From the NCBI RefSeq assembly GCF_013297935.1, contig NZ_JAAFIX010000012.1:25257-89256 (forward strand): DNA of 64,000 nt. The letters run 5' to 3'. Made by a program: the position numbers and the translations under genes. Every line of letters starts with the position of its first letter. Position 1 is the stretch's first letter. Below the pieces are notes generated by a model. It worked only from the letters and a program-made list of their open reading frames with translations, searched no databases and was not told the origin of the DNA. This DNA is from Rhodoferax sp. (GTDB taxonomy: Bacteria; Pseudomonadota; Gammaproteobacteria; Burkholderiales; Burkholderiaceae_C). Below are positions 53,392 through 63,952 of this stretch, in pieces.

Positions 53392-54999
53392 ATGACACCC
53401 TACGCCCCCCCCTTGCCTACACGCCGGGAAGACCTGCTGAACCGCTTGGCTGAGCCCAAAGCGTACGACATTGCGGTGGTGGGTGGAGGTGCAACCGGCT
53501 TGGGGGTTGCGCTGGATGCTGCGGCTCGCGGCTTCAGTGTGGTGTTGATCGAGTCGCACGACTTTGCCAAAGGTACGTCCTCCCGTGCAACAAAACTTTT
53601 GCATGGGGGAGTGCGTTATCTGGCGCAAGGTAACTTTTCCTTGGTGCGCGAGGCTTTGCATGAGCGGACTACGCTGCTGCGCAATGCCCCGCATCTGGCG
53701 CAGCCCTTGGCTTTTGTTATGCCCTCCTACAAATGGTGGGAAACCCCCTTTTACGGCGCTGGACTGACTGCCTACGATTTGTTGGCTGGCAAAGCCGGGC
53801 TGGGGAAAACTGAGTTTTTAGGGGTGGCAGAGACGCAACGGCTGATTCCCTGTGTAACCCCTGCCGGCCTGAAAGGTGGCGTGAAGTATTGGGACGGTCA
53901 GTTTGATGATGCCCGCCTCGCGTTGGCCATTGCGCGAACGGCCGCGTCGAAAGGGGCCTTGATCGTTAACTACTGTGAGGCAACCCGCTTGCAGTATGAA
54001 CACAGAAAGGTCGTAGGGCTCGACTGCCGTGACACCGTGAGTGGCCGGAAGTTCTCAGTGCGTGCCAAGTGTGTCGTCAACGCTACTGGTGTTTGGGTGG
54101 ACGGGCTGCGCGAAAAAGATGGCGCCGCGAATCAGGGCGACGGGCGCAGTCTTACTAAGCCCATGGTCGCCCCCAGCCAAGGCGTGCACATCGTGGTGGA
54201 TCGGGACTTCCTGGGCGGAGACACGGCATTAATGGTCCCTAAAACGCAAGATGGACGTGTTCTATTTGCCGTGCCCTGGCTTGGAAAGGTCATTTTGGGC
54301 ACGACCGATACCCCGCGCGCGGATCTGGACAGGGAGCCAAGGCCCTTCAAAGAAGAAGTCGACTTCATATTAGGTGAGTCTGCCCGCTACCTTCATAAGG
54401 CACCGTCCCATAGCGACATTCGCAGTGTTTGGGTTGGCCTGCGTCCTCTGGTTAAGCCACAGGAAGATGATGGTGAAAACACCAAAGCCATCAGCCGGGA
54501 GCACACGGTGTTGATCAGCAAAAGCGGCCTGGTCACGGTGACCGGCGGGAAATGGACAACCTACCGGGCCATGGCTGAAGACGTGTTGGAGAAATGTGCG
54601 GAGCGGCAGTTGATTGAGCGCCGATCTGCGGGCGTAACGGAACACCTCCGCCTACAGGGTGCTCAGTCCGGAAATGTCGTGCAGAGTGCGATGGCTGCGC
54701 CACAGGGACCGCATTCTTACGGTTGTGATTATGCGGATGTCGTGAAGTTGCCGGGGGCTGCCAATGAGCTCGCGCCGGGTCTCACTGAGGCCATGGTCCG
54801 CTACGCCGCACGCAACGAGTACGCCATTGCCGTCGAAGATGTTCTGGCCCGCCGCAGTCGCTTGTTGTTCTTGGATGCGCGTCTGGCTGCCACCGTTGCG
54901 CAAAAAGTCTCGGAAATCCTGACCCAAGAGACCGGACTTGACACCGGACTTGAAGATTTTTTAGCTTTGGCGCATCAATACACGGAAATTCCGCGTTAA
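53392..54999 (+). CDS. glpD: Aerobic glycerol-3-phosphate dehydrogenase
   Basis: 535 aa. FAD-binding start 'DIAVVGGGATGLGVALDAAARGFSVVLIE', 'GTSSRATKLLHGGVRYL', 'VNATGVWVDGLRE' and 'LFAVPWLGKVILGTTDTPR'. It is a peripheral inner-membrane enzyme passing electrons from glycerol-3-phosphate to quinone and yielding DHAP. Divergent from glpR. It lies directly upstream of the spc ribosomal operon. Confidence 0.96.
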   Translation: MTPYAPPLPTRREDLLNRLAEPKAYDIAVVGGGATGLGVALDAAARGFSVVLIESHDFAKGTSSRATKLLHGGVRYLAQGNFSLVREALHERTTLLRNAPHLAQPLAFVMPSYKWWETPFYGAGLTAYDLLAGKAGLGKTEFLGVAETQRLIPCVTPAGLKGGVKYWDGQFDDARLALAIARTAASKGALIVNYCEATRLQYEHRKVVGLDCRDTVSGRKFSVRAKCVVNATGVWVDGLREKDGAANQGDGRSLTKPMVAPSQGVHIVVDRDFLGGDTALMVPKTQDGRVLFAVPWLGKVILGTTDTPRADLDREPRPFKEEVDFILGESARYLHKAPSHSDIRSVWVGLRPLVKPQEDDGENTKAISREHTVLISKSGLVTVTGGKWTTYRAMAEDVLEKCAERQLIERRSAGVTEHLRLQGAQSGNVVQSAMAAPQGPHSYGCDYADVVKLPGAANELAPGLTEAMVRYAARNEYAIAVEDVLARRSRLLFLDARLAATVAQKVSEILTQETGLDTGLEDFLALAHQYTEIPR

Positions 55000-55005
55000 A
55001 AGTAG

Positions 55006-55034
55006 TTGACGGCCGGTACAACGGCTGGCACAAT
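55006..55034 (+). promoter_or_regulatory. Promoter of the spc operon
   Basis: TTGACG (55006-55011), a 17-nt spacer, then CACAAT (55029-55034). It lies just after the glpD stop and about 150 nt before rplN, leaving a leader of roughly 140 nt. The -35 and the spacing are good; the -10 is imperfect. Confidence 0.65.
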
Positions 55035-55182
55035 AGCGGGCTTCGCTTGAAAAAGCTGAAGGTTCTGCCCAAATGGAAGTCGTGCAAGTGGTTTGTGCGG
55101 TGGACAGCGGGCCCAAGACTGACTTGGTTCTGTAGTTGCCAGTGTGGCAAAGCAGATCCAGGTGCAAGTTGGGAATAATGAA

Positions 55183-55551
55183 ATGATCCAAACTGAATCT
55201 CGACTGGAAGTTGCCGACAACACCGGCGCGAAATCCGTTCTCTGCATTAAGGTGCTGGGCGGGTCTAAGCGTCGCTATGCAAGCGTCGGCGACATCATCA
55301 AAGTTTCCATCAAAGAAGCTGCTCCACGCGGACGCGTCAAAAAAGGCGAAGTCTATAGCGCGGTTGTGGTTCGTACTGCCAAGGGCATCCGCCGTGGCGA
55401 CGGTTCTTTGGTGAAATTCGACGGCAACGCAGCTGTGTTGCTCAACGCCAAGTTGGAGCCTATCGGCACCCGCATCTTCGGACCAGTGACCCGCGAACTG
55501 CGCACTGAAAAGTTCATGAAGATCGTGTCCCTGGCTCCTGAAGTTTTGTAA
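55183..55551 (+). CDS. rplN: 50S ribosomal protein L14
   Basis: 122 aa from ATG 55183 ([18 protein letters not shown]), the universal L14 start; an in-frame GTG at 55144 would add 13 non-family residues. It contains '[27 protein letters not shown]'. It binds 23S rRNA at the subunit interface. It is the first gene of the spc operon here. rpsQ and the S10 operon are not upstream. Confidence 0.97.
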   Translation: MIQTESRLEVADNTGAKSVLCIKVLGGSKRRYASVGDIIKVSIKEAAPRGRVKKGEVYSAVVVRTAKGIRRGDGSLVKFDGNAAVLLNAKLEPIGTRIFGPVTRELRTEKFMKIVSLAPEVL

Positions 55552-55560
55552 GGACCCGCC

Positions 55561-55881
55561 ATGAACAAGATTCGCAAAGGCGACGAAGTCATCGTTATCG
55601 CAGGTCGCGATAAGGGTAAGCGCGGAGTGATCTCCTTGCGCGCTGACGACTCTCACGTAGTCGTCGAGGGCATCAACTTGGTGAAGAAGCACACCAAGCC
55701 AAACCCTATGAAGGGCACAACCGGCGGCATCGTTGAAAAGACCATGCCTATTCACCAGTCCAACGTTGCCATCTTCAATGCGGCAACCGGCAAGGCTGAC
55801 CGTGTTGGTATCAAGGTGCTGGCTGACGGCAAACGCGTTCGCGTTTACAAGTCCAGCGGCGAAGAAATCAAGGTGGCATAA
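55561..55881 (+). CDS. rplX: 50S ribosomal protein L24
   Basis: 106 aa with the KOW motif '[19 protein letters not shown]' at residues 5-23. It is an assembly initiator of the 50S subunit. It begins 9 nt after rplN. Confidence 0.97.
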   Translation: MNKIRKGDEVIVIAGRDKGKRGVISLRADDSHVVVEGINLVKKHTKPNPMKGTTGGIVEKTMPIHQSNVAIFNAATGKADRVGIKVLADGKRVRVYKSSGEEIKVA

Positions 55882-55883
55882 AC

Positions 55884-56423
55884 ATGGCACGTCTACAACA
55901 ACACTACCGCGAAAAAGTGGCGCCTGAGTTGACAGCCAAGTTTGGCTACACCTCGCCCATGCAAGTGCCACGTTTGACCAAGATCACTCTGAACATGGGT
56001 GTGAGCGAAGCCGTAGCTGACAAAAAGGTGATGGATCACGCAGTGTCCGACCTGACCAAGATCGCTGGCCAGAAGCCCGTGGTGACCAAATCCAAGAAAG
56101 CTATCGCTGGTTTCAAGATCCGCGAAGGCCAGGCAATCGGTTGCATGGTGACTTTGCGCGGCGTGCAGATGTACGAATTCCTCGATCGTTTCGTGACTGT
56201 GGCTCTGCCCCGCGTCCGTGACTTCCGTGGTATTTCTGGTCGCGCTTTTGATGGCCGTGGTAACTACAACATCGGCGTCAAAGAGCAGATCATTTTCCCT
56301 GAGATTGAATATGACAAGGTTGATGCCTTGCGCGGCCTCAATATCAGCATCACCACAACGGCAAAAACCGACGAAGAGTGCAAGGCACTGCTCGCTGGCT
56401 TCCGTTTCCCGTTCAAGAACTGA
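55884..56423 (+). CDS. rplE: 50S ribosomal protein L5
   Basis: 179 aa. '[26 protein letters not shown]' and '[34 protein letters not shown]' are the L5 signatures. It binds 5S rRNA and contacts the P-site tRNA. Starts 2 nt after rplX. Confidence 0.97.
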   Translation: MARLQQHYREKVAPELTAKFGYTSPMQVPRLTKITLNMGVSEAVADKKVMDHAVSDLTKIAGQKPVVTKSKKAIAGFKIREGQAIGCMVTLRGVQMYEFLDRFVTVALPRVRDFRGISGRAFDGRGNYNIGVKEQIIFPEIEYDKVDALRGLNISITTTAKTDEECKALLAGFRFPFKN

Positions 56424-56431
56424 GGTGACCT

Positions 56432-56737
56432 GTGGCTAAAATGGCTTTAATCGAGCGCGAGCTCAAGCGCGACAAGTTGGCTGCCAAGTACGCTAAGAAA
56501 TATGCGGAATTGAAGGCTATTGCCGGTGACGCGAAACGTTCTGACGAAGAGCGTGCTGCAGCCCGTCTGGGCCTGCAAAAGTTGCCCCGCAACGCAAACC
56601 CCACTCGCCAGCGTAACCGCTGCTCCATCACGGGTCGTCCCCGTGGAACGTTCCAGCACTTCGGTCTGGGTCGTGCGAAGATCCGTGAAATGGCATTTGC
56701 TGGTGAGATCCCCGGCATTGTCAAGGCCAGCTGGTAA
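56432..56737 (+). CDS. rpsN: 30S ribosomal protein S14
   Basis: 101 aa, GTG start. Long zinc-free form: it lacks the CxxC knuckles and has '[20 protein letters not shown]'. It helps form the 30S head. Starts 8 nt after rplE. Confidence 0.97.
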   Translation: MAKMALIERELKRDKLAAKYAKKYAELKAIAGDAKRSDEERAAARLGLQKLPRNANPTRQRNRCSITGRPRGTFQHFGLGRAKIREMAFAGEIPGIVKASW

Positions 56738-56755
56738 GCGATAGGAGAACTGAAC

Positions 56756-57151
56756 ATGAGTATGAGTGATCCAATCGCCGATCTGTTGACACGCATTCGC
56801 AATGCGCAGATGGTTGCTAAAACAACAGTGTCTGTGCCTTCTTCCAAGGTGAAGATTGCAATCGCACAAGTGTTGAAAGAAGAGGGCTACATCGATGGCT
56901 TCAAGGTTTCCACCGAAAGTGGTAAGTCCGAGTTGCAAATCGCCTTGAAATATTATGCCGGTCGCCCCGTGATCGAGCGTATTGAGCGTGTGAGCCGTCC
57001 TGGCCTGCGCGTTTACCGCGGCAGCGATGCAATTCCACAAGTCCAAAACGGCTTGGGTGTTGCTATCGTGACTACACCTAAGGGTGTTATGACAGATCGC
57101 AAAGCGCGCGCTTCCGGTGTCGGCGGCGAAGTGCTGTGCTACGTCGCTTAA
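56756..57151 (+). CDS. rpsH: 30S ribosomal protein S8
   Basis: 131 aa, start [18 protein letters not shown]. The C-terminal RNA-binding block is '[22 protein letters not shown]'. In E. coli S8 represses the spc operon by binding rplE mRNA; whether this holds here is not visible. Confidence 0.97.
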   Translation: MSMSDPIADLLTRIRNAQMVAKTTVSVPSSKVKIAIAQVLKEEGYIDGFKVSTESGKSELQIALKYYAGRPVIERIERVSRPGLRVYRGSDAIPQVQNGLGVAIVTTPKGVMTDRKARASGVGGEVLCYVA

Positions 57152-57171
57152 CGCTACAGGAGTAATAAAGA

Positions 57172-57705
57172 ATGTCCCGCGTAGGCAAACTCCCCGTCAC
57201 CGTTCCTGCAGGTGTAGAAGTATCCATTCAAGCTGGTCAAATCAGCGTGAAGGGCACTGGCGGCACACTGCAATTGGCTCAAAACAGCCTGGTGAACATC
57301 CAGAACGAAGCTGGCAAACTCAGCTTCCAACCCGCTAACGACTCCCGTGAAGCTGATGCAATGACTGGCACCTTCCGCCAGTTGGTCAACAACATGGTGG
57401 TTGGTGTGACCAAAGGCTTCGAGCGCAAGCTGAGCTTGGTTGGCGTGGGTTACAAGGCGCAAGCAACCGGCACCAAGTTGAACTTGGCTGTTGGCTACTC
57501 GCACCCGGTGAACCTCGAAATGCCTTCCGGCATTTCTGTGGCAACACCAACCCCGACCGAAATCTTGATCAAAGGTGCTGACCGCCAACGCGTTGGTCAG
57601 ATCGCCGCTGAGATCCGTGCGATTCGTCCTCCTGAGCCTTACAAGGGCAAGGGCATCCGTTATGCGGATGAGAAGATCACGATCAAAGAAACGAAGAAGA
57701 AATAA
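57172..57705 (+). CDS. rplF: 50S ribosomal protein L6
   Basis: 177 aa with the duplicated L6 fold and the C-terminal signature '[17 protein letters not shown]'. It sits near the factor-binding centre. AGGAG precedes it at the usual distance. Confidence 0.97.
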   Translation: MSRVGKLPVTVPAGVEVSIQAGQISVKGTGGTLQLAQNSLVNIQNEAGKLSFQPANDSREADAMTGTFRQLVNNMVVGVTKGFERKLSLVGVGYKAQATGTKLNLAVGYSHPVNLEMPSGISVATPTPTEILIKGADRQRVGQIAAEIRAIRPPEPYKGKGIRYADEKITIKETKKK

Positions 57706-57716
57706 GGAGCTGCATC

Positions 57717-58082
57717 ATGTTGACCAAAAAAGAGCAGCGTCTTCGTCGGGCACGTCAGACCCGAATTCGTATCGCGACTCAAGGCGTTGCTCGCCTGACC
57801 GTGACACGCACAAATTTGCACATCTACGCCAGTGTTATTTCTGGCGACGGCGGCAAAGTGATTGCTTGCGCTTCGACTGCAGAGGCTGAAGTCCGTAAGA
57901 CATTGGGCGCTGCTGGCAAGGGCGGAAACGTCGCCGCAGCAACAATTATCGGTAAGCGCGTCGCTGAAAAGGCGAAAGCAGCTGGCGTTGACAAGGTGGC
58001 GTTTGACCGTTCCGGTTTTGCCTACCACGGACGCGTCAAGGCGTTGGCTGATGCCGCGCGTGAAGCTGGCTTGCAGTTCTAA
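57717..58082 (+). CDS. rplR: 50S ribosomal protein L18
   Basis: 121 aa with the basic N-terminus ([16 protein letters not shown]) and '[31 protein letters not shown]' at the end. It binds 5S rRNA with L5. AAGGAG upstream. Confidence 0.97.
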   Translation: MLTKKEQRLRRARQTRIRIATQGVARLTVTRTNLHIYASVISGDGGKVIACASTAEAEVRKTLGAAGKGGNVAAATIIGKRVAEKAKAAGVDKVAFDRSGFAYHGRVKALADAAREAGLQF

Positions 58083-58099
58083 GCAGATCGGAAATTAAG

Positions 58100-58624
58100 A
58101 TGGCTAAAGTTCAAGCAAAAATGCAAGGTAAGGCCGAGGGTCCTGAGGACGGTCTGCGCGAAAAAATGATCGCGATCAACCGCGTGACCAAAGTTGTGAA
58201 AGGCGGTCGTATTCTCGGCTTCGCCGCTCTGACTGTGGTGGGCGATGGTGATGGTCGCATCGGTATGGGTAAGGGCAAATCCAAGGAAGTTCCTGCTGCA
58301 GTGCAGAAAGCCATGGAAGAAGCTCGCCGTAACATGATCAAGGTAACCTTGAAGAATGGTTCGATCCACCACAAAGTGATGGGTCACCACGGTGCAGCCA
58401 ACGTCATGATGGCACCTGCCCCTAAAGGTACCGGCATCATTGCTGGCGGTCCTATGCGCGCGGTTTTCGAAGTCGTTGGTATCACCGACATCGTCGCAAA
58501 GAGCCACGGTTCTTCTAACCCTTACAACATGGTTCGTGCGACCTTGGATGCTCTGTCTGTGTCTACTACACCGGCAGAAGTAGCAGCTAAGCGTGGCAAG
58601 ACTGTTGAAGATCTCTTCGCCTAA
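58100..58624 (+). CDS. rpsE: 30S ribosomal protein S5
   Basis: 174 aa. The dsRBD-like motif '[38 protein letters not shown]' at residues about 23-60, and '[17 protein letters not shown]' later. It contributes to decoding accuracy; the conserved spectinomycin loop (VKGGR) is unchanged. Confidence 0.97.
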   Translation: MAKVQAKMQGKAEGPEDGLREKMIAINRVTKVVKGGRILGFAALTVVGDGDGRIGMGKGKSKEVPAAVQKAMEEARRNMIKVTLKNGSIHHKVMGHHGAANVMMAPAPKGTGIIAGGPMRAVFEVVGITDIVAKSHGSSNPYNMVRATLDALSVSTTPAEVAAKRGKTVEDLFA

Positions 58625-58637
58625 TCGAGGACTTCAA

Positions 58638-58820
58638 ATGACTACACAACAAACTGTGAAGATCCAATTGGTGCGCAGCCCGATTGGTACCAAAGAGTCC
58701 CACCGCGCGACAGTGCGTGGTTTGGGCTTGCGCAAGCTGAACAGTGTTAGCGAGTTGCAAGACACGCCAGCAGTGCGCGGCATGATTAACAAGATCAGCT
58801 ACCTGGTCAAGGTACTCTAA
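58638..58820 (+). CDS. rpmD: 50S ribosomal protein L30
   Basis: 60 aa from ATG 58638. '[30 protein letters not shown]' is the L30 signature. An upstream in-frame extension overlaps rpsE and is not family-like. Confidence 0.96.
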   Translation: MTTQQTVKIQLVRSPIGTKESHRATVRGLGLRKLNSVSELQDTPAVRGMINKISYLVKVL

Positions 58821-58830
58821 GAGGTTAATG

Positions 58831-59262
58831 ATGGAACTAAATAACATCAAACCCGCTGAAGGTGCCAAGCACGCTAAGCGTCGCGTGGGTCGCGGTATCG
58901 GTTCTGGCTTGGGTAAAACAGCAGGACGTGGACACAAGGGCCAAAAATCCCGTTCCGGTGGCTACCACAAGGTCGGTTTTGAAGGCGGTCAAATGCCTAT
59001 GCACCGTCGTTTGCCTAAGCGTGGCTTTAAGTCGCATTTGCTGAAGTTCAATGCTGAAATCACGTTGACAGCTCTCGAGGCACTGGGCCTTGAAGACGTG
59101 AACTTGGTTGCACTGAAGCAGGCAGGTGCAGTCGGCGAATTGGCAAAAGTGGTGAAGGTGATCAACACTGGCTCCATTTCCAAGGCCGTGAAGCTGAGCG
59201 GCATCGGCGCAACAGCTGCAGCAAAAGCTGCAATTGAAGCTGCTGGCGGCGCAGTCGCGTAA
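58831..59262 (+). CDS. rplO: 50S ribosomal protein L15
   Basis: 143 aa from the second of two adjacent ATGs. GAGG at 58821 is 6 nt from 58831 but only 3 nt from 58828, which decides the start. '[26 protein letters not shown]' is the L15 signature. A late-assembly 50S protein. Confidence 0.96.
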   Translation: MELNNIKPAEGAKHAKRRVGRGIGSGLGKTAGRGHKGQKSRSGGYHKVGFEGGQMPMHRRLPKRGFKSHLLKFNAEITLTALEALGLEDVNLVALKQAGAVGELAKVVKVINTGSISKAVKLSGIGATAAAKAAIEAAGGAVA

Positions 59263-59283
59263 TTAATCACGCGAAAGTATCTA

Positions 59284-60594
59284 GTGGCTACAAACGCAGC
59301 ACAAACAGCCAAAGCAGGCAAGTTCGGTGACCTCCGTCGCCGGCTTGTTTTCTTGTTGTTGGCGCTCGTGGTCTATCGCCTGGGGGCGCACATTCCCGTC
59401 CCCGGCATCGATCCAGCACAACTTCAGCAGTTGTTCAAAGGACAGCAGGGCGGCATATTGAGTTTATTCAATATGTTCTCCGGCGGTGCTTTGTCGCGAT
59501 TCACCATCTTCGCCTTGGGCATCATGCCCTACATCTCTGCTTCGATCATCATGCAGCTGCTCACGTATGTGTTGCCAGCGTTTGAACAACTGAAGAAAGA
59601 GGGCGAAGGCGGTCGCCGTAAGATCACGCAGTACACCCGCTATGGAACACTGGGCTTAGCCTTGTTTCAGTCGTTGGGGATTGCTGTAGCATTGGAAGCT
59701 TCCGCTGGGTTGGTCATTTCTCCTGGATTTGGTTTCAGGATGACAACCGTTGTGACCTTGACTGCCGGCACCATGTTTCTGATGTGGCTGGGTGAGCAGA
59801 TCACAGAGCGTGGACTGGGGAATGGCATTTCGATCTTGATCTTTGGCGGTATCGCGGCTGGTTTACCCAGTGCCGTGGGCGGTTTACTGGAGTTGGTGCG
59901 AACCGGTTCCATGAGTCCTATTATTGCCCTGTTGATCGTGGTCGTGGTGGCATTGGTAACTTACTTTGTAGTGTTCGTCGAACGTGGACAACGAAAAATT
60001 CTCGTGAACTATGCTCGCCGGCAGGTTGGAAATAAGGTGTATGGAGGCCAATCTTCACACCTACCGTTGAAGTTGAACATGGCTGGAGTAATCCCCCCTA
60101 TCTTTGCTTCTTCGATCATTCTTCTTCCAGCCACCATTGCAAATTGGTTCAGTTCTGGTGAGTCAATGCGTTGGTTGAAAGACATCGCGGCGACCTTGAG
60201 CCCAGGCCAGCCGGTGTACGTGATGTTGTATGCAGCCGCTATTGTTTTCTTCTGCTTTTTCTACACCGCCTTGGTTTTCAATAGCCGGGAGACTGCAGAC
60301 AATCTGAAGAAAAGCGGTGCGTTTATTCCGGGCATCCGGCCGGGCGACCAAACAGCAAAGTACATCGACAAGATCTTGGTGCGACTGACTTTGGCGGGAG
60401 CTGCTTACATCACCTTTGTGTGCTTGTTGCCTGAGTTTCTGATTCTGAAATACAACGTACCGTTTTATTTTGGTGGCACGTCGTTGATGATTATTGTGGT
60501 GGTCACTATGGATTTCATGGCGCAAGTCCAGAATTACATGATGTCCCAGCAATACGAGTCACTGCTGAAGAAGGCGAATTTCAAGGCTTCTTGA
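59284..60594 (+). CDS. secY: Preprotein translocase subunit SecY
   Basis: 436 aa, GTG start, ten membrane segments. '[19 protein letters not shown]', '[27 protein letters not shown]' and '[24 protein letters not shown]' are classic SecY. It forms the protein-conducting channel in the inner membrane. It closes the spc operon's coding run before rpmJ. Confidence 0.97.
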   Translation: MATNAAQTAKAGKFGDLRRRLVFLLLALVVYRLGAHIPVPGIDPAQLQQLFKGQQGGILSLFNMFSGGALSRFTIFALGIMPYISASIIMQLLTYVLPAFEQLKKEGEGGRRKITQYTRYGTLGLALFQSLGIAVALEASAGLVISPGFGFRMTTVVTLTAGTMFLMWLGEQITERGLGNGISILIFGGIAAGLPSAVGGLLELVRTGSMSPIIALLIVVVVALVTYFVVFVERGQRKILVNYARRQVGNKVYGGQSSHLPLKLNMAGVIPPIFASSIILLPATIANWFSSGESMRWLKDIAATLSPGQPVYVMLYAAAIVFFCFFYTALVFNSRETADNLKKSGAFIPGIRPGDQTAKYIDKILVRLTLAGAAYITFVCLLPEFLILKYNVPFYFGGTSLMIIVVVTMDFMAQVQNYMMSQQYESLLKKANFKAS

Positions 60595-60726
60595 GAGTCG
60601 GGTAGTTCATAGTTGAAATGAAGCCTGACCAGCCTGGCTGGAACGGTAACAGTTTAGTAGCAAGTTAGAGCGCTTGTTCCGCGCGATTCAAAGTCGGGAC
60701 TGGGCGAAGAGTTTTAGGAGAAGAAA
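60595..60726. other. secY-rpmJ gap, no infA
   Basis: 132 nt with no gene. It contains a short dyad CCAGCCTGGCTGG (60629-60641). Many betaproteobacteria carry infA at this place; it is not here. Confidence 0.7.
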
Positions 60727-60840
60727 ATGAAAGTTTCGGCTTCGGTCAAGAAAATTTGCCGCAACTGCAAAATCATCCGACGCAAGGGCGTTGTACGTGT
60801 GATCTGTACAGATCCACGTCACAAGCAGCGTCAGGGTTAA
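60727..60840 (+). CDS. rpmJ: 50S ribosomal protein L36
   Basis: 37 aa: [15 protein letters not shown], then [12 protein letters not shown] and a basic end. The zinc ligands C11, C14, C27 and H32 are all present, so this is the Zn-containing form. TTTTAGGAG precedes the ATG. Confidence 0.95.
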   Translation: MKVSASVKKICRNCKIIRRKGVVRVICTDPRHKQRQG

Positions 60841-60864
60841 TTGCAAGAGTTTTAGAGGACGAAA

Positions 60865-61230
60865 ATGGCACGTATTGCTGGCATCAACATTCCGCCGCAC
60901 CAACATTCTGAAATTGGCCTGACAGCTATTTTTGGTATTGGACGCACCCGCGCACGCAAGATCTGCGAAGCCTGTGGCATCGCATATTCGAAGAAGGTCA
61001 AAGACTTGACTGACTCCGATCTTGAAAAGATCCGCGACCAGATCGCTCAGTTTACAATTGAGGGTGATCTGCGCCGCGAAACAACCATGAACATCAAGCG
61101 TTTGATGGACATTGGTTGCTACCGTGGATTCCGTCACCGCCGCGGTTTGCCGATGCGCGGTCAACGCACACGTACCAACGCTCGCACTCGCAAAGGCCCA
61201 CGTAAGGCTGCTGCGTCATTGAAGAAATAA
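60865..61230 (+). CDS. rpsM: 30S ribosomal protein S13
   Basis: 121 aa, '[30 protein letters not shown]' and the C-terminal '[21 protein letters not shown]'. It contacts the P-site tRNA and the 50S. First gene of the alpha operon. Confidence 0.97.
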   Translation: MARIAGINIPPHQHSEIGLTAIFGIGRTRARKICEACGIAYSKKVKDLTDSDLEKIRDQIAQFTIEGDLRRETTMNIKRLMDIGCYRGFRHRRGLPMRGQRTRTNARTRKGPRKAAASLKK

Positions 61231-61249
61231 AAGGGATTGAGAGACCACT

Positions 61250-61654
61250 ATGGCAAAGGCTCCCGCTAATAACGCAGCACAACGCGTACGCAAGAAGGTT
61301 CGTAAGAACGTTGCAGACGGCATTGCACACGTGCACGCTTCGTTCAACAACACGATCATTACCATCACCGATCGCCAAGGCAACGCGTTGTCTTGGGCAT
61401 CGTCCGGTGGTCAAGGTTTCAAGGGTTCGCGTAAGTCCACTCCTTTCGCCGCGCAGGTCGCGTCTGAAGTAGCCGGTCGCGCAGCTCTGGAACAAGGCAT
61501 TAAGAATCTGGACGTAGAGATCAAGGGCCCAGGCCCCGGTCGCGAGTCTTCGGTTCGTGCCTTGGCAGCCCTGGGCATTCGCATCAATATGATCGCGGAT
61601 GTAACACCAGTGCCGCACAACGGTTGCCGCCCTCAAAAGCGCCGCCGTATTTAA
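61250..61654 (+). CDS. rpsK: 30S ribosomal protein S11
   Basis: 134 aa with '[43 protein letters not shown]' and the C-terminal '[12 protein letters not shown]'. It forms part of the mRNA exit platform. Confidence 0.97.
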   Translation: MAKAPANNAAQRVRKKVRKNVADGIAHVHASFNNTIITITDRQGNALSWASSGGQGFKGSRKSTPFAAQVASEVAGRAALEQGIKNLDVEIKGPGPGRESSVRALAALGIRINMIADVTPVPHNGCRPQKRRRI

Positions 61655-61671
61655 TTTCAACCAAGCCCACC

Positions 61672-61693
61672 GCCACCAACTTTTGTTGGTGGC
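61672..61693 (+). promoter_or_regulatory. rpsK-rpsD intergenic stem-loop
   Basis: GCCACCAAC-tttt-GTTGGTGGC, a perfect 9-bp stem with a 4-nt loop. No T-run follows, so it is not a simple terminator. It could be an mRNA-processing or attenuation hairpin, or an S4 control site. Confidence 0.6.
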
Positions 61694-61735
61694 TCGCGCG
61701 TTTCTACGCGTCAGATGACATAAAAGGAAGTTCAA

Positions 61736-62359
61736 GTGGCACGTTACCTCGGCCCTAAGGCCAAACTATCCCGCCGTGAAGGCACCGACTTGTTCTTGAA
61801 GAGCGCGCGTCGCTCTATCGCAGACAAGGCGAAATTTGACTCCAAACCAGGTCAGCACGGCCGCACTTCTGGTGCACGTACGTCCGACTACGGTTTGCAG
61901 TTGCGCGAAAAGCAAAAAGTGAAGCGCATGTATGGCGTCTTGGAGCGTCAGTTCCGCCGTTACTTTGCAGAAGCTGATCGTCGTCGCGGCAATACAGGTG
62001 CGAACCTGATGGTATTGCTCGAGTCCCGTCTCGACAACGTGGTGTATCGCATGGGCTTCGGTTCTACCCGCGCGGAAGCACGTCAGTTGGTGTCCCACAA
62101 AGCCATGACAGTGAACGGGTCCCCCGTGAACATTCCGTCTTACATGGTGAAGGCTGGTGATGTCATTGCTGTTCGCGATAAATCCAAAAAGCAAAACCGT
62201 ATCGTTGAAGCTTTGCAGTTGGCTCAGCAAGTTGGTTTGCCAGCTTGGGTTGAAGTTAACGTGGAAAAAGCCGAAGGCACATTTAAAACTGTTCCAGATC
62301 GCGACCAGTTCGGTGCAGACATCAACGAATCCTTGATCGTTGAGTTGTATTCCCGTTAA
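61736..62359 (+). CDS. rpsD: 30S ribosomal protein S4
   Basis: 207 aa, GTG start preceded by AAGGAAG. Lacks the zinc cysteines (C-minus form). The S4 RNA-binding domain '[42 protein letters not shown]' is at about residues 97-140. Primary 16S rRNA binder and, in E. coli, the alpha-operon repressor. Confidence 0.97.
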   Translation: MARYLGPKAKLSRREGTDLFLKSARRSIADKAKFDSKPGQHGRTSGARTSDYGLQLREKQKVKRMYGVLERQFRRYFAEADRRRGNTGANLMVLLESRLDNVVYRMGFGSTRAEARQLVSHKAMTVNGSPVNIPSYMVKAGDVIAVRDKSKKQNRIVEALQLAQQVGLPAWVEVNVEKAEGTFKTVPDRDQFGADINESLIVELYSR

Positions 62360-62462
62360 TTCCGGGATTTTGTAATCGTTCCTTCGCGGCGGGGCACCGC
62401 TGCGGAGGTACTTCACCAGCCTTACCGATGTAACGAGTCGGGGGTATTGAGAGGAAGTTTGC

Positions 62463-63452
62463 ATGCAAAACAATTTGTTGAAGCCCAAGTCGATCAGCGT
62501 TGAACAGCTCGGATTGAATCGTGCGAAAGTTGCTTTGGAGCCTTTTGAGCGCGGTTATGGACACACACTTGGAAACGCGTTGCGCCGCGTGCTGTTGTCT
62601 TCAATGCCTGGCTTTGCTGCGACCGAGGTGACAATCGCTGGCGTATTGCATGAGTACTCGTCGATCGACGGTGTTCAAGAAGATGTTGTGAACATTTTGT
62701 TGAACCTCAAGGGTGTTGTCTTCAAATTGCACAATCGCGAAGAAGTAACTTTGAGCTTGCGCAAAGATAGCGAAGGCGTGGTTACTGCAGCTGATATTCA
62801 GACGCCGCACGATGTAGAGATCATCAATCCCGAGCACGTCATTGCTAATCTTTCTCATGGTGGAAAGCTGGACATGCAGATCAAGGTCGAAAAAGGCCGT
62901 GGATACGTGCCTGGTAGCATGCGTCGGTATGCGGACGAACCCAACAAGTCGATTGGTCGCATAGTTCTCGATGCATCGTTCTCGCCAGTCCGTCGCGTTA
63001 GCTACACCGTAGAAAGCGCTCGGGTTGAGCAGCGAACAGACCTAGACAAGCTGGTCGTTGAGATCGAAACCAACGGCGCGGTGACTGCTGAAGATGCGGT
63101 GCGTGCTTCTGCTAAAATTTTGGTTGAGCAGTTGGCTGTGTTCGCGCAGCTTGAAGGCAGCGAGTTGGATGCATTCACTGCGCCCGCTCCACGTGGTAAC
63201 ACTCAGTTCGATCCAATTCTGTTGCGTCCTGTAGACGAGCTCGAACTCACAGTTCGCTCCGCGAACTGCTTGAAGGCTGAGAACATCTACTATATCGGTG
63301 ACCTGATTCAGCGTACCGAAAATGAGTTGCTCAAGACACCTAATCTGGGTCGTAAGTCCTTGAATGAAATCAAGGAAGTGCTGGCCTCGCGCGGTTTGAC
63401 TTTGGGTATGAAATTGGAAAGCTGGCCACCAGCTTCCCTGGAAAAGCGTTAA
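62463..63452 (+). CDS. rpoA: RNA polymerase subunit alpha
   Basis: 329 aa. N-terminal dimerisation domain with '[23 protein letters not shown]', a linker near 235-250, and the C-terminal domain '[57 protein letters not shown]' that binds UP elements and activators. ATG at 62463 after GAGAGGAAG. Confidence 0.98.
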   Translation: MQNNLLKPKSISVEQLGLNRAKVALEPFERGYGHTLGNALRRVLLSSMPGFAATEVTIAGVLHEYSSIDGVQEDVVNILLNLKGVVFKLHNREEVTLSLRKDSEGVVTAADIQTPHDVEIINPEHVIANLSHGGKLDMQIKVEKGRGYVPGSMRRYADEPNKSIGRIVLDASFSPVRRVSYTVESARVEQRTDLDKLVVEIETNGAVTAEDAVRASAKILVEQLAVFAQLEGSELDAFTAPAPRGNTQFDPILLRPVDELELTVRSANCLKAENIYYIGDLIQRTENELLKTPNLGRKSLNEIKEVLASRGLTLGMKLESWPPASLEKR

Positions 63453-63458
63453 TTTTTT

Positions 63459-63510
63459 GAACCCTCTCGTGGGGTTCCGTGCATCGGACAGTACCTGATA
63501 CGGCTGTCCG
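63459..63510 (+). promoter_or_regulatory. Two stem-loops between rpoA and rplQ
   Basis: GAACCC/GGGTTC (63459-63464 with 63472-63477) and CGGACAG/CTGTCCG (63485-63491 with 63504-63510). They fill the gap before rplQ and may tune rplQ relative to rpoA. No T-tract follows either. Confidence 0.5.
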
Positions 63511-63534
63511 TTATATAACTGAAGGAAACTAAAA

Positions 63535-63930
63535 ATGCGTCACGGACACGGTCTACGTAAATTGAACCGCACTAGCTCACATCGTTTGGCTATGTTGCGC
63601 AACATGATGAATTCGCTCATCGAACACGAGGCGATCAAAACTACAGTGCCAAAGGCCAAAGAGTTGCGCCGCGTCGTCGAGCCAATGATCACCTTGGCTA
63701 AAGAAGCTACTGTGGCAAATCGCCGCTTGGCGTTTGACCGCCTGCGTGATCGGGATAGCGTCACCAAGTTGTTTGACGTCTTGGGCCCACGTTTCAAGGC
63801 GCGTCCTGGTGGTTACACACGTATTCTGAAGATGGGTTACCGTGTTGGCGACAACGCGCCCATGGCTTTGGTCGAATTGGTTGAGCGTTCTGAAGAAGTT
63901 TCTGCAACTTCTGAAGAAGTGAAGGCTTAA
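63535..63930 (+). CDS. rplQ: 50S ribosomal protein L17
   Basis: 131 aa, '[37 protein letters not shown]' is the L17 signature. The C-terminus is a short acidic tail ([13 protein letters not shown]). Last gene of the alpha operon; GAAGGAAA precedes the ATG. Confidence 0.97.
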   Translation: MRHGHGLRKLNRTSSHRLAMLRNMMNSLIEHEAIKTTVPKAKELRRVVEPMITLAKEATVANRRLAFDRLRDRDSVTKLFDVLGPRFKARPGGYTRILKMGYRVGDNAPMALVELVERSEEVSATSEEVKA

Positions 63931-63935
63931 TAGGT

Positions 63936-63941
63936 TATAAT
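63936..63941 (+). promoter_or_regulatory. -10 element for the initiator tRNA gene
   Basis: A perfect TATAAT ends 11 nt before the mature tRNA 5' end. The -35 region would fall in the end of rplQ and is poor, so either an extended context or read-through from the alpha operon helps. Confidence 0.45.
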
Positions 63942-63952
63942 TAAAGTCTTGA

